Positions 16,005-24,380 of a DNA stretch of 28,086 nucleotides are shown here, in pieces. The notes under the pieces are model-generated. The model did not search any database. It was not told the DNA's origin and was given only the letters and a program-made list of their open reading frames with translations. Location of the stretch: positions 1-28,086 of the forward strand of contig DXEY01000143.1 in the NCBI GenBank assembly GCA_019114745.1. The letters are read 5' to 3'. The stretch's first letter is position 1. Each line of letters opens with the position of its first letter. Origin of the DNA: Candidatus Mediterraneibacter colneyensis (GTDB lineage Bacteria; Bacillota; Clostridia; Lachnospirales; Lachnospiraceae). Both the position numbers and the translations under genes were made by a program.

Positions 16005-16742
16005 ATGAAGATCTACAAAACAGCGGATTACAAAGAAATGAGCAGAAAGGCAGCCAATATCCTGGCGGCGCAGGTTATCCTGAAACCGGACTGTGTGCTG
16101 GGCCTTGCAACAGGATCCACCCCGATCGGCACGTATGATGAGCTGGTAGCAGGCTATGAGAAAGGTGACCTTGATTTTTCTGAGGTGAAGACAGTGAACC
16201 TCGATGAATACCGCGGACTGCCAAGAGACAATGACCAGAGCTACTACTATTTTATGCATGAACATCTGTTTGACCGTGTGAATATCGTGGCTGAGAATAC
16301 GCATGTGCCGGATGGTACTCAGGAAGATGCGCAGCAGGAGTGCGACAGATACGAAGCGCTGATCGATTCCATGGGCGGCGTTGATATCCAGCTTCTGGGA
16401 CTGGGACATAACGGGCATATCGGATTCAACGAACCGGACGCGTCATTTGCACAGAGAACACACTGCGTCGATCTGACTGAAAGCACTATCGAAGCAAATA
16501 AGAGATTCTTTGCATCGGCAGACGATGTGCCGAGACAGGCATATACAATGGGGATCGGCACGATCATGAAGGCGAAGAAGATCCTTCTGATCGTAAGCGG
16601 TGAGGACAAAGCAGACATCGTGGCAAAAGCTTTCTTCGGTCCGGTGACTCCGGAAGTTCCGGCATCGATCCTGCAGCTCCACAATGATGTAGTCATTGTA
16701 GCGGACAGTGCGGCTCTGTCTAAGTCTCCAATCCAGGAATAA
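16005..16742 (+). CDS. nagB: Glucosamine-6-phosphate deaminase
   Basis: 245 residues from ATG 16005, with AGGAGGAG 6-7 bases upstream. Hallmarks are LGLATGSTPIGTY (phosphate binding), NLDEYRGL with catalytic D67, and LLGLGHNGHIGFNEP with the ring-opening histidine. NagB converts glucosamine-6-phosphate to fructose-6-phosphate and ammonia, feeding GlcNAc into glycolysis. It is shorter than the E. coli enzyme and matches the short Gram-positive form. The C-terminus ends soon after VVIVADSAALSKS. It is first in an operon with nagA behind a RAT-controlled leader. Confidence 0.95.
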   Translation: MKIYKTADYKEMSRKAANILAAQVILKPDCVLGLATGSTPIGTYDELVAGYEKGDLDFSEVKTVNLDEYRGLPRDNDQSYYYFMHEHLFDRVNIVAENTHVPDGTQEDAQQECDRYEALIDSMGGVDIQLLGLGHNGHIGFNEPDASFAQRTHCVDLTESTIEANKRFFASADDVPRQAYTMGIGTIMKAKKILLIVSGEDKADIVAKAFFGPVTPEVPASILQLHNDVVIVADSAALSKSPIQE

Positions 16743-16771
16743 CTGATCAGTGAATGAAGGAGGAACGGATC

Positions 16772-17887
16772 ATGATCATTAAAAATGTAAAGATTTATAC
16801 AGAGGATAAGACTTTTGCAGAAGGTGAGGCAGCCGTCGTTGACGGAAAATTCGCAGCGCCCGGCGCTGCTGACGGGGAAGTCGTAGACGGGGAAGGCTGC
16901 TATATGATCCCGGGACTTGTCGACATCCATTTCCACGGATGTGTGGGAGATGATTTTTGCGATGCCAGCGAGGATGCGATCGCCAATATGGCGAAACATG
17001 AGGCATCGATCGGCGTGACCTCGATCTGCCCGGCAACGATGACACTGTCAGAGGAAGACCTCCACAATATCATGAAAACAGCCGGGGCATACAATGGTAC
17101 CGAAGGTGCAAAGCTCGTGGGTATCAACATGGAAGGGCCGTTCATCAGCGAGAAGAAAAAAGGAGCCCAGGCGGCAGATTATATCAGGAAGTGCGATACA
17201 GCGCTTTTCCGCAAACTGCAGGAGGAATCCGGCAATCTGATCAGGCTTGTGGATATTGCTCCGGAAAATGACGGAGCGATGGAATTTATCAGAGATGTTA
17301 AGGACGAGGTGGTTATCTCCATCGCCCACACGACAGCGGATTATGATACGGCAGCCAGAGCACTGGCAGAAGGCGCCAGCCATATTACCCATCTTTACAA
17401 TGCGATGCCGCCGCTCAACCACAGAGATCCGGGCGTGATCGGCGCGGCGCGCGACGATGAGAAATGCCATGTGGAACTGATCTGCGACGGCGTTCACATC
17501 CATCCTTCTGTTGTGCGCGCGACGTTTGCAATGTTCGGAGCTGACAGGGTCATCCTGATCAGTGACAGCATGAGGGCGACAGGGCTTACGGACGGTCAGT
17601 ATACACTGGGCGGACAGGATGTGTTTGTAAAAGGACCGCTTGCAACACTGGCGGACGGAACTATCGCAGGTTCAGCGACAGACCTCATGGGATGCCTGAA
17701 GGTAGCGGTACAGAAAATGGGAATCCCGCTGGAAGACGCCGTTGCATGTGCGACAGCAAATCCTGCAAGGGAGATTGGAATTTATGACAGATGCGGCAGC
17801 ATTACACCGGGCAAAGATGCCGACTTTGTCCTGCTTGATGCCGACCTGAATGTTAAGGCCGTGTATGTGAACGGTAAAAAGCAGTGA
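16772..17887 (+). CDS. nagA: N-acetylglucosamine-6-phosphate deacetylase
   Basis: 371 residues from ATG 16772, 8 bases after AAGGAGG; the in-frame ATG 16754 lies upstream of that site. The amidohydrolase barrel is marked by GLVDIHFHGCVGDDF, NMEGPFIS (metal glutamate), ISIAHTTADY, THLYNAMPPLNHRDPG, DGVHIHP and LISDSMRATG (catalytic aspartate). NagA removes acetate from GlcNAc-6-phosphate to yield glucosamine-6-phosphate for NagB. The gene lies 29 bases after nagB in the same transcript. Confidence 0.95.
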   Translation: MIIKNVKIYTEDKTFAEGEAAVVDGKFAAPGAADGEVVDGEGCYMIPGLVDIHFHGCVGDDFCDASEDAIANMAKHEASIGVTSICPATMTLSEEDLHNIMKTAGAYNGTEGAKLVGINMEGPFISEKKKGAQAADYIRKCDTALFRKLQEESGNLIRLVDIAPENDGAMEFIRDVKDEVVISIAHTTADYDTAARALAEGASHITHLYNAMPPLNHRDPGVIGAARDDEKCHVELICDGVHIHPSVVRATFAMFGADRVILISDSMRATGLTDGQYTLGGQDVFVKGPLATLADGTIAGSATDLMGCLKVAVQKMGIPLEDAVACATANPAREIGIYDRCGSITPGKDADFVLLDADLNVKAVYVNGKKQ

Positions 17888-17937
17888 TAATTCCATAAAT
17901 AAAAGATAAATTGTATAAACAGAAAATAAAAATCACA

Positions 17938-17966
17938 TTGACTTTGAAGGTGTATTCTGGTATATT
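17938..17966 (+). promoter_or_regulatory. Promoter of the antiterminator-PTS operon
   Basis: TTGACT (17938-17943) and TATATT (17961-17966) are 17 bp apart, 24 bases upstream of the second RAT element. Confidence 0.7.
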
Positions 17967-17989
17967 ATAGACAATAACTAAATACAGTA

Positions 17990-18017
17990 GGGTTGTTACT
18001 GTACGGCAGGCAAAACC
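17990..18017 (+). promoter_or_regulatory. RAT antiterminator-binding site upstream of the antiterminator gene
   Basis: The 28-base element begins GGGTTGTTACT and ends CAGGCAAAACC, matching LicT-type RAT sites and the copy at 15899. It overlaps the left arm of the following terminator, which implies autoregulation of the antiterminator gene and its PTS partners. Confidence 0.87.
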
Positions 18018-18065
18018 AAATTTTGTAGGCATGATGTTTGTTCTGTTTGCAAAGTTTGGTTTTTT
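18012..18065 (+). terminator. Conditional terminator in the antiterminator-PTS leader
   Basis: AAAACCAAATTTTG (18012-18025) pairs with CAAAGTTTGGTTTT (18050-18063) with one G-U; a run of six T spans 18060-18065. It lies just upstream of the antiterminator gene's ribosome binding site. Confidence 0.87.
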
Positions 18066-18086
18066 CTTGTCTCCTGAAAGGGCAAT

Positions 18087-18923
18087 ATGATAGTAGATAA
18101 AGTAATTAATAACAATATCATTTCTGCTTATGACGAATCAGGGAAAGAGATTGTCGTGATGGGCAGAGGGCTGGGCTTCGGCATACGCCCCGGTCAGCCT
18201 GTGGATGAAGCTAAAATTGAAAAGATATTCCGTATTAAGAGCGAGGATACTGCGGTACAGCTCAAGGAACTTCTTGCCAATATGCCGTTAGAGCGGGTAA
18301 AGATATCGACAGATATCATATCCTTCGCGAAGAGTAATCTGAACCTGAAGCTAAACCAGAGTATTTATGTGACGCTCACTGACCATATTAATTTTGCAAT
18401 GGAGCGTTTTGAGAAGGGAATCCGCCTGCAGAATGCTCTTTTGTGGGAGATCAAGAGGTTTTATCCGCATGAATTTGATCTTGGAAGATATGCTCTGCGG
18501 CTGATAAAGGAACGGCTTGGCGTGGAGCTTCCGGAAGATGAAGCGGGATTTATCGCATTGCATTTTGTCAATGCAGAATACGGTACGGATATCAAGGATG
18601 CATTCCGATTTCCGAACCAGCTCAAAGACATTCTTGAGATCACGAGCACGGAACTCGGGATCGTGCTGGATGAAAGGACGCTCCATTATGAGCGCTTTGT
18701 GACGCACTTGAAATTCCTTTTGCAGAGAGTGTACCGCAAGGAACTGCTTCCGGATGAAGAGAGCGAACTGGCAGAGATCATGCAGACGAAATATCCGAGG
18801 GAATACAGATGCAGTTGTAAGATCGCCGAATATATTGAAAATAATACAGAATGCAAGCTGTCTGAAGAGGAGATCATGTATCTTGCGATTCACATCAAAC
18901 GGGTGACAATGGCGGATGATTAG
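18087..18923 (+). CDS. BglG/LicT-family transcriptional antiterminator
   Basis: 278 residues. The N-terminal RNA-binding CAT domain (NNNIISAYDESGKEIVVMG, about 1-55) is followed by two PTS regulation domains. PRD1 carries histidines in LTDHINFA and FIALHFVNAEY; PRD2 carries them in HYERFVTHLKFLLQR and YLAIHIKRV. In this family, HPr and the cognate EIIB phosphorylate these histidines to set activity by sugar supply and catabolite state. Active dimers bind RAT RNA and block termination. The two RAT/terminator leaders here, before nagBA and before this gene, are the obvious targets. This makes it the probable GlcNAc regulator rather than a beta-glucoside one. Confidence 0.93.
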   Translation: MIVDKVINNNIISAYDESGKEIVVMGRGLGFGIRPGQPVDEAKIEKIFRIKSEDTAVQLKELLANMPLERVKISTDIISFAKSNLNLKLNQSIYVTLTDHINFAMERFEKGIRLQNALLWEIKRFYPHEFDLGRYALRLIKERLGVELPEDEAGFIALHFVNAEYGTDIKDAFRFPNQLKDILEITSTELGIVLDERTLHYERFVTHLKFLLQRVYRKELLPDEESELAEIMQTKYPREYRCSCKIAEYIENNTECKLSEEEIMYLAIHIKRVTMADD

Positions 18924-18986
18924 CCGGCGCATTGAGTGATATTGAAAGGAAACAGCAGGCGTAATTCCAGGGACAGGAGGAATAAA

Positions 18987-19466
18987 ATGTTTAATTTATT
19001 TAAGAAAAAGGAACTGAAACATGTGATCGGTTCCCCGGCAAAAGGAAAGGCGATTCTGTTAAAAGAGGTAAATGACCCTACTTTTGCAGAAGAGATGCTG
19101 GGAAAAGGAGCGGCGGTCATCCCGGAAGAGGGAAAGATCTATGCACCGGCCGACGGTGAGATCGGGATGGTGTTTGATACGCTCCACGCGGTGAGCATGA
19201 CAGCGGATTTCGGGGCGGAGATCCTGATCCATGTCGGGCTTGACACTGTGAAGATGAACGGCGACGGTTTTACCGGCCATGTAAAAGCCGGAGATCATGT
19301 GAAAAAAGGGGATCTGCTCCTGGAAGTAGATCTTGAGAAGGTAAAAGCTGCCGGATACGACACAGTTACACCGGTGCTTGTCTGCAATACCCCGGATTAT
19401 GAATCCGTAGAAGGGGTGCAGCCCGGCGACGTAAATGCCGGAGATGACCTGGTCATCATATCATAA
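18987..19466 (+). CDS. PTS glucose-family EIIA component
   Basis: 159 residues from ATG 18987, with AGGAGG 6 bases upstream. It is a stand-alone glucose-type IIA: GSPAKGKAI, then the active-site pair H67 (DTLHAVSM) and phospho-accepting H82 (ILIHVGLDTVKMNG). HVKKGDLLLEVD and VTPVLVCNT are typical of the fold. It passes phosphate from HPr to the IIB domain of the next gene, which lacks its own IIA. In E. coli NagE this domain is fused to the permease. Confidence 0.93.
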   Translation: MFNLFKKKELKHVIGSPAKGKAILLKEVNDPTFAEEMLGKGAAVIPEEGKIYAPADGEIGMVFDTLHAVSMTADFGAEILIHVGLDTVKMNGDGFTGHVKAGDHVKKGDLLLEVDLEKVKAAGYDTVTPVLVCNTPDYESVEGVQPGDVNAGDDLVIIS

Positions 19467-19486
19467 CTGTATTAATTTTATTTGAT

Positions 19487-19508
19487 TTTAACCGGGAAGC
19501 CGGTTGAA
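19487..19508 (+). other. Hairpin between IIA and IIBC genes
   Basis: TTTAACCGG (19487-19495) and CCGGTTGAA (19500-19508) form a 9-bp stem with one G-U and a GAAG loop, 20 bases after the IIA stop. There is no U-tract. It is a candidate mRNA processing or stabilising element that could raise permease mRNA over IIA. Confidence 0.4.
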
Positions 19509-19559
19509 ATAGAAAAAAGGGATTATGACGAGAGTCAAAAAAAGGAGGGAATTATTTAA

Positions 19560-21032
19560 ATGAAGTTTTTACAGAAATTAGGTAAAGCGTTAATGCTGCC
19601 TGTTGCTGTGCTTCCGATCTGTGGTATTCTCATGGGTATCGGATATGCTCTTTGTCCGGCTACGATGCAGGGCGGTGATGTAACAGGTATTGTTCAGCAG
19701 ATTGGTTATTATCTCGTGAAAGCAGGCGGCGCCCTGATCGACAATATGGCAATCCTGTTTGCGATCGGTATCGGTGTTGGTCTCGCAGATGAGAACGACG
19801 GAACCGGCGGTCTGGCAGCTCTGGTTTCCTGGCTGATGATCACAAACCTGCTGGCAACAGCAAACGTAACAGTTATCATGCCGTCTATCGCTGAGAATGC
19901 TGATGCTACTCTGGCGTTTGATAAGATTGCAAGCCCGTTCATCGGTATCCTTGCCGGCGTGATCGGAGGTCTTTGCTACAACAAATTTAAGAGCACAAAA
20001 CTTCCGGACTGGCTGTCATTCTTCAGCGGCAAACGTTCCGTTGCTATCGTATCAGGTGTTGTTTCCATCATCACATCTGTTATCCTGCTCTTCGTATGGC
20101 CGATCCTCTTCGGTGCACTCGTTGCACTGGGCGAAGGCATTGCAAGCCTCGGAGCAGTTGGAGCTGGTCTGTATGCATTCTTCAACAGACTGCTTATCCC
20201 GTTCGGTCTGCACCACGCGCTGAACAACGTATTCTGGTTTGATACCATCGGACTCGGCGACCTGACAAACTTCTGGGCAGGCGCTACGTCAGCAGATGTA
20301 TCATGGAGCCTTGGTATGTACATGTCAGGATTCTTCCCGTGTATGATGTTTGGTATCCCGGGTGCTGCTCTGGCGATGGTACATACAGCAAAGAGCAACA
20401 AGAAGAAAGTTGCTATCGGTCTTCTGAGCTCCGCAGCTATCGCAGCATTTGTCTGCGGTGTTACAGAGCCGTTCGAGTTCGGTTTCATGTTCCTTGCACC
20501 GGTTCTTTACCTGATCTACGCACTGCTTTACGCAATCTTCACAGTAATCACAGTGCTGGTTGGATTCCGTGCAGGATTCAGTTTCTCAGCCGGACTGACT
20601 GACCTTGTATTCTCTGCTTCCCTTCCGGCAGCTGCGAATACATGGATGATTATTCCGCTTGGTATTGCAGCATTTATCGTATTCTACATCGTATTCCGCT
20701 TCGCGATCGTTAAATTCGATCTGAAGACACCGGGACGCGAGGATGACGACGATACAGAAGCTGAAAAGCTGGCAGTACTTGCAAACGATAACTTCACAGA
20801 AGTAGCTAAGATCGTTCTGGAAGGCGTCGGCGGAAAAGACAACGTAACTTCTATCGATAACTGTATTACAAGACTTCGCCTTGAGATTAAGGATTACACA
20901 AAGGTTGATGAGAAGAAGATCAAATCTGCGGGAGTTGCAGGTGTTATCCGTCCGGGCAAGAATTCCGTACAGGTTATTGTAGGAACAAAAGTACAGTTTG
21001 TAGCAGACGAATTTAAGAAGCTCTGCAAATAG
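19560..21032 (+). CDS. nagE: PTS N-acetylglucosamine-type EIIBC permease
   Basis: 490 residues. The IIC domain (about 1-390) begins MKFLQKLGKALMLPVAVLPICGILMGIGYAL in spirit of the glucose/GlcNAc family, here with about ten membrane segments. It contains RLLIPFGLHHALNNVFWF and GVTEPFEFGFMFLAP, both conserved in this superfamily. The C-terminal IIB domain has the phosphocysteine C435 in DNCITRLRLE. GlcNAc specificity is inferred from IIC resemblance and from the nagBA/antiterminator context; glucose is an alternative. GGAGGG lies 10 bases before the ATG. Codon choice looks more selected than in neighbours, as expected for a well-expressed permease. Confidence 0.9.
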   Translation: MKFLQKLGKALMLPVAVLPICGILMGIGYALCPATMQGGDVTGIVQQIGYYLVKAGGALIDNMAILFAIGIGVGLADENDGTGGLAALVSWLMITNLLATANVTVIMPSIAENADATLAFDKIASPFIGILAGVIGGLCYNKFKSTKLPDWLSFFSGKRSVAIVSGVVSIITSVILLFVWPILFGALVALGEGIASLGAVGAGLYAFFNRLLIPFGLHHALNNVFWFDTIGLGDLTNFWAGATSADVSWSLGMYMSGFFPCMMFGIPGAALAMVHTAKSNKKKVAIGLLSSAAIAAFVCGVTEPFEFGFMFLAPVLYLIYALLYAIFTVITVLVGFRAGFSFSAGLTDLVFSASLPAAANTWMIIPLGIAAFIVFYIVFRFAIVKFDLKTPGREDDDDTEAEKLAVLANDNFTEVAKIVLEGVGGKDNVTSIDNCITRLRLEIKDYTKVDEKKIKSAGVAGVIRPGKNSVQVIVGTKVQFVADEFKKLCK

Positions 21033-21061
21033 AGTAGAAATCATATATAATCCCTTTTGAG

Positions 21062-21106
21062 TGATCGGGGACGTAGTAAAATTCAATTTTACTACGTCCC
21101 CGATCA
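21062..21106. repeat. Palindromic REP-like element, copy 2
   Basis: Arms 21062-21083 and 21085-21106 are complementary over 22 bp around one central base. The core ATCGGGGACGTAGTAAAA is identical to copy 1 at 15014-15062, but the outer flanks and centre differ. It lies 29 bases after the nagE stop and just upstream of the tyrS promoter, so it may double as a 3' end for the nag transcript. Confidence 0.85.
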
Positions 21107-21133
21107 GGTTTTGGGGTGTCCCTGAATTGATGC

Positions 21134-21162
21134 TTGACAAAGTTTGGATGATACGCTAATAT
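21134..21162 (+). promoter_or_regulatory. tyrS promoter
   Basis: TTGACA (21134-21139) and TAATAT (21157-21162) are separated by 17 bp, at the correct distance ahead of the T-box leader. Confidence 0.78.
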
Positions 21163-21168
21163 CAACCA

Positions 21169-21443
21169 TATGAATCAAACATGACCACAAGGTGATGAAG
21201 GGAAGAAGTAGCAGATACCGGAGAATACAGAAAGCTGCCGGCAGATGAGAGGCGCGTGACACGTGATCTGTGAATACATCCCGGAACCCCGCACTGAAAC
21301 GCCTGTATAAAGCAGAGTAGGCTGCGGCGGAGCGGCGCACGTTACCGCGCCAAATGAGGCCGGAAGGCAGCTTCCGGTGAATTAAGGTGGTACCACGGTT
21401 AAATGTCCGTCCTTATTGCGTGAGCAGTAAGGGCGGTCTTTTT
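21169..21443 (+). ncRNA. T-box leader (tyrosine) of tyrS
   Basis: The segment contains the T-box core AAGGTGGTACCACG (21384-21397), ahead of a terminator, in a roughly 275-nt leader from the promoter to tyrS. The core pairs with uncharged tRNA's acceptor end in the antiterminator. AAGG upstream of it can pair with CCTT in the terminator's left arm, giving the expected switch. The UAC at 21226-21228 in AGAATACAGAAAGC is a candidate tyrosine specifier codon. The 5' boundary is estimated from the promoter. Confidence 0.9.
21407..21443 (+). terminator. T-box-controlled terminator
   Basis: CCGTCCTTATTGC (21407-21419), a GTGA loop and GCAGTAAGGGCGG (21424-21436) form a 13-bp stem with two G-U pairs, followed by TCTTTTT. 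Confidence 0.88.
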
Positions 21444-21478
21444 CTATGTGAGTCAAATGACAGATGGAGGAGAAAAAG

Positions 21479-22702
21479 ATGGGGATTTATGAAGAACTTC
21501 AGGCGAGAGGCCTGATCGCTCAGGTGACAGACGAGGAAGAGATCAGAGAACTTGTGAACAATGGGAAGGCGGTCTTTTATATCGGGTTCGACCCGACGGC
21601 AGACAGCCTTCATGTGGGGCACTTTATGGCGCTGTGCCTGATGAAACGTCTCCAGGAGGCGGGCAATAAGCCGATCGCCCTGATCGGAGGAGGTACCGGG
21701 TATATCGGAGATCCGTCCGGCAGGACAGATATGAGAAGCATGATGACGCCGGAACAGATCCAGCACAACTGCGACTGCTTCAAAAAGCAGATGAGCAAGT
21801 TTATCGACTTTTCTGAAGGAAAAGCGCTGATGGTCAATAATGCAGACTGGCTTCTGGATCTGAATTATATTGAACTGCTCCGTGAAGTGGGGCCGCATTT
21901 CTCTGTAAACCGTATGCTGACGGCAGAGTGCTACAAACAGAGGATGGAGAGAGGTTTAAGTTTCCTTGAGTTTAACTATATGATCATGCAGGCATATGAC
22001 TTCTATGCACTGTTCCAGAAATACGGATGTAACCTGCAGTTCGGCGGGGATGACCAGTGGAGCAATATGCTTGCCGGCACCGAACTGATCCGGAGGAAAC
22101 TCGGAAAAGATGCGGGGGCTATGACGATCACCCTTCTTTTAAATTCCGAGGGCAAAAAGATGGGAAAAACCCAGTCGGGGGCTGTATGGCTTGATCCGGA
22201 AAAAACGTCTCCGTTTGATTTCTATCAGTACTGGAGAAATGTGGCGGACGCGGACGTCCTTAAATGTATCCGTATGCTTACCTTCCTGCCGCTCGAAGAA
22301 ATCGACAAGATGGATACCTGGGAGGGAGCGCAGCTCAACACAGCGAAAGAGATTCTCGCTTATGAACTGACAAAACTGGTACATGGTGAGGAAGAGGCAA
22401 AGAAAGCCCAGGAGAGTGCGCGCGCCCTGTTCAGCAGAGGCAATGCGGCTGAGATGCCGACCGCAGAACTCGTGGATGAGGACTTTACAGACGGAAGCAT
22501 CGACATCCTCAATATGCTGGTGAAGAGCGGGCTTGTTCCGTCTAAATCGGAAGCGAGACGTGCGGTGCAGCAGGGCGGAGTTGCTGTCGACGGTGAGAAG
22601 ATCACGGAGATCACAGCATCATTTGACAAAGATTCGCTTGCCGGAGAAGGTGTTGTCCTGAAAAAAGGAAAGAAAAATTTCCGCAGGATCGTAGTAAAAT
22701 AG
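21479..22702 (+). CDS. tyrS: Tyrosyl-tRNA synthetase
   Basis: 407 residues from ATG 21479, 6 bases after GGAGGAG; the upstream in-frame ATG 21464 lies before that site. Class I signatures are FDPTADSLHVGH (HIGH-type) and KKMGKTQSG (KMSKS-type). LEFNYMIMQAYDFY and GGDDQWSN are tyrosine-specific pocket regions. A C-terminal S4 RNA-binding domain follows (LVKSGLVPSKSEARRAVQQGG). The enzyme charges tRNA-Tyr. Expression is controlled by the T-box leader, and a terminator follows. Confidence 0.96.
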   Translation: MGIYEELQARGLIAQVTDEEEIRELVNNGKAVFYIGFDPTADSLHVGHFMALCLMKRLQEAGNKPIALIGGGTGYIGDPSGRTDMRSMMTPEQIQHNCDCFKKQMSKFIDFSEGKALMVNNADWLLDLNYIELLREVGPHFSVNRMLTAECYKQRMERGLSFLEFNYMIMQAYDFYALFQKYGCNLQFGGDDQWSNMLAGTELIRRKLGKDAGAMTITLLLNSEGKKMGKTQSGAVWLDPEKTSPFDFYQYWRNVADADVLKCIRMLTFLPLEEIDKMDTWEGAQLNTAKEILAYELTKLVHGEEEAKKAQESARALFSRGNAAEMPTAELVDEDFTDGSIDILNMLVKSGLVPSKSEARRAVQQGGVAVDGEKITEITASFDKDSLAGEGVVLKKGKKNFRRIVVK

Positions 22703-22721
22703 TTTCAAAGAAAAATCAGCG

Positions 22722-22760
22722 ACGGGGCGCATCTGACGGATCAGGCAGCGCCCCGTTTTT
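22722..22760 (+). terminator. Terminator after tyrS
   Basis: ACGGGGCGC (22722-22730) and GCGCCCCGT (22748-22756) form a perfect 9-bp GC-rich stem with an inner CTGA/TCAG pairing and TTTTT at 22756-22760. Confidence 0.9.
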
Positions 22761-22798
22761 GCAGATATGAGCAGAACAGAATGACAGGAGGGATTGCT

Positions 22799-24028
22799 AT
22801 GGGTATGAACCAGACGCCGGCATCCGAACGGGTGCATATTGGATTTTTCGGGAAACGGAATGCGGGAAAATCCAGTGTAATGAATGCGGTGACAGGCCAG
22901 GAGCTTGCGGTAGTATCGAATGTAAAAGGAACGACAACGGATCCGGTCTATAAGACCATGGAACTTCTCCCGCTCGGTCCGGTAGTTATGATAGATACTC
23001 CGGGAATTGATGACGAGGGCGGACTGGGAGAACTGCGCGTGAAGAAAAGCTATCAGGTGTTAAATAAAACAGATGTGGCTGTACTGGTAATAGACGGAGA
23101 GTCGGGCTTGTCTCCGGAAGATGCTGCACTGGCAGAGCGGATCCGGAAGAAAGAGATCCCTCTGGTCGTCATTATTAATAAGAAAGAGCTGTCTCCGCGT
23201 GGGCTTGCAGAGCGGGCGGAGCAGGAGCTGGGACTTGAGCGTGGTCAGGTGACAGCGGTGAGCGCGGTGTCCGGAGACGGCATTACAGAGCTGAAAGAAA
23301 GGATCGCCGCAGCAGCACATACAGAGGAGCCGGAGAAATATCTTGTGCGCGGTCTGCTAAAGCCTGCGGATATCGCGGTGCTTGTCGTACCGATCGACTC
23401 GGCGGCGCCGAAGGGCAGGCTGATCCTTCCGCAGCAGCAGACAATCCGGGATATCCTGGAAGCCGGCGGGATCTCGGTGGTGGTTAGAGAGACAGAATTA
23501 CAAGATGCGCTTTCAAAACTCGGAACAAAACCAAAGATTGTGATTACTGACAGCCAGGCGTTTTCCCAGGTGTCGGCAGTTACGCCGGAAGACATCCTGC
23601 TGACTTCTTTTTCCATTCTTTTTGCCGCATATAAAGGCAATCTGGAACAGGCCGTGAGGGGAGTTACAGCCCTTGACAGGCTGAGTGACGGCGACACGGT
23701 GCTGATCAGCGAGGGGTGTACCCATCACAGGCAGTGCGATGATATCGGGACGGTGAAGATCCCCCGGTGGATCAGAGAATATACGGGAAAAGAAGTGCAG
23801 ATTGAAACTACATCAGGGACGGAGTTCCCGGATGACCTGAGCAAATATAAGCTGGTGATCCACTGCGGCGGCTGCATGCTGAATGAACGGGAAATGAAGT
23901 ACCGGCTGAGCTGTGCGGCTGACCAGGGCGTGCCGATGACGAACTACGGAATCCTGATCGCGTATGTGAAGGGAATATTGAAGCGGAGTGTGGAAGTGTT
24001 CCCGGAGATATATGAGATGCTGAAGTAG
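22799..24028 (+). CDS. hydF: [FeFe]-hydrogenase H-cluster maturation GTPase HydF
   Basis: 409 residues from ATG 22799, 6 bases after AGGAGGG; in-frame ATG 22781 precedes that site and ATG 22805 is also possible. The GTPase domain has G1 GKRNAGKSS, VKGTTTD (G2), DTPG (G3) and NKKEL (G4). The C-terminal cluster-binding domain has the HydF signature CxH (C307) and HCGGC (H355-C359). HydF is the scaffold on which the 2Fe subcluster is built by HydE and HydG before transfer to the hydrogenase. Those partners are not adjacent. It indicates an H2-evolving fermentative anaerobe. It sits between two terminated or promoted units, so it is probably transcribed alone. Confidence 0.95.
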   Translation: MGMNQTPASERVHIGFFGKRNAGKSSVMNAVTGQELAVVSNVKGTTTDPVYKTMELLPLGPVVMIDTPGIDDEGGLGELRVKKSYQVLNKTDVAVLVIDGESGLSPEDAALAERIRKKEIPLVVIINKKELSPRGLAERAEQELGLERGQVTAVSAVSGDGITELKERIAAAAHTEEPEKYLVRGLLKPADIAVLVVPIDSAAPKGRLILPQQQTIRDILEAGGISVVVRETELQDALSKLGTKPKIVITDSQAFSQVSAVTPEDILLTSFSILFAAYKGNLEQAVRGVTALDRLSDGDTVLISEGCTHHRQCDDIGTVKIPRWIREYTGKEVQIETTSGTEFPDDLSKYKLVIHCGGCMLNEREMKYRLSCAADQGVPMTNYGILIAYVKGILKRSVEVFPEIYEMLK

Positions 24029-24049
24029 GCACAGTGATTGCGGAGGGAC

Positions 24050-24078
24050 TTGTACAGATTTCGGCTTTCTGCTATATT
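24050..24078 (+). promoter_or_regulatory. Promoter of the MNT/HEPN pair
   Basis: TTGTAC (24050-24055) and TATATT (24073-24078) are 17 bp apart and 26 bases before the nucleotidyltransferase start. Confidence 0.6.
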
Positions 24079-24104
24079 AAAAATCAGAAAGGCTCGGGAG
24101 AGGG

Positions 24105-24380
24105 ATGAAAATGACAGCAGAAACCGTGTTGAAAGCAGTGAGAGAGCTTTGCGAAAAATATAAGGCAAGCGAGATTATTCTGTATGGTTCCCGCGCTAAG
24201 GGAACGGCGCTTGAAAGAAGCGATATTGACATAGCGGTGTCGGGTGTGAAAAATTTTGATGCCCTTGCCGAAGCGGTAGAGCAGATCCCTACTTTATATA
24301 CAGTGGATCTTCTTGACCTGGATTCGTGCCGAAATGAATTGTTGCTGGAGGATATCAGAAAATATGGACGAAAAATTTAG
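24105..24380 (+). CDS. MNT-family minimal nucleotidyltransferase (MntA-like antitoxin)
   Basis: 91 residues with the DNA polymerase-beta-like signature: G28-S29 in YGSRAKGTA, then D40 and D42 in SDIDIAV, giving the GSx10DxD pattern. A later acidic residue in VDLLDLD completes the metal site. Such small enzymes pair with HEPN proteins (HI0073/HI0074 type). In characterised MntA-HepT systems the nucleotidyltransferase AMPylates the HEPN toxin and silences it. ATG 24105 and ATG 24111 are both possible behind GGGAGAGGG. It overlaps the HEPN gene by 17 bases, as expected for coupled production. Confidence 0.88.
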   Translation: MKMTAETVLKAVRELCEKYKASEIILYGSRAKGTALERSDIDIAVSGVKNFDALAEAVEQIPTLYTVDLLDLDSCRNELLLEDIRKYGRKI

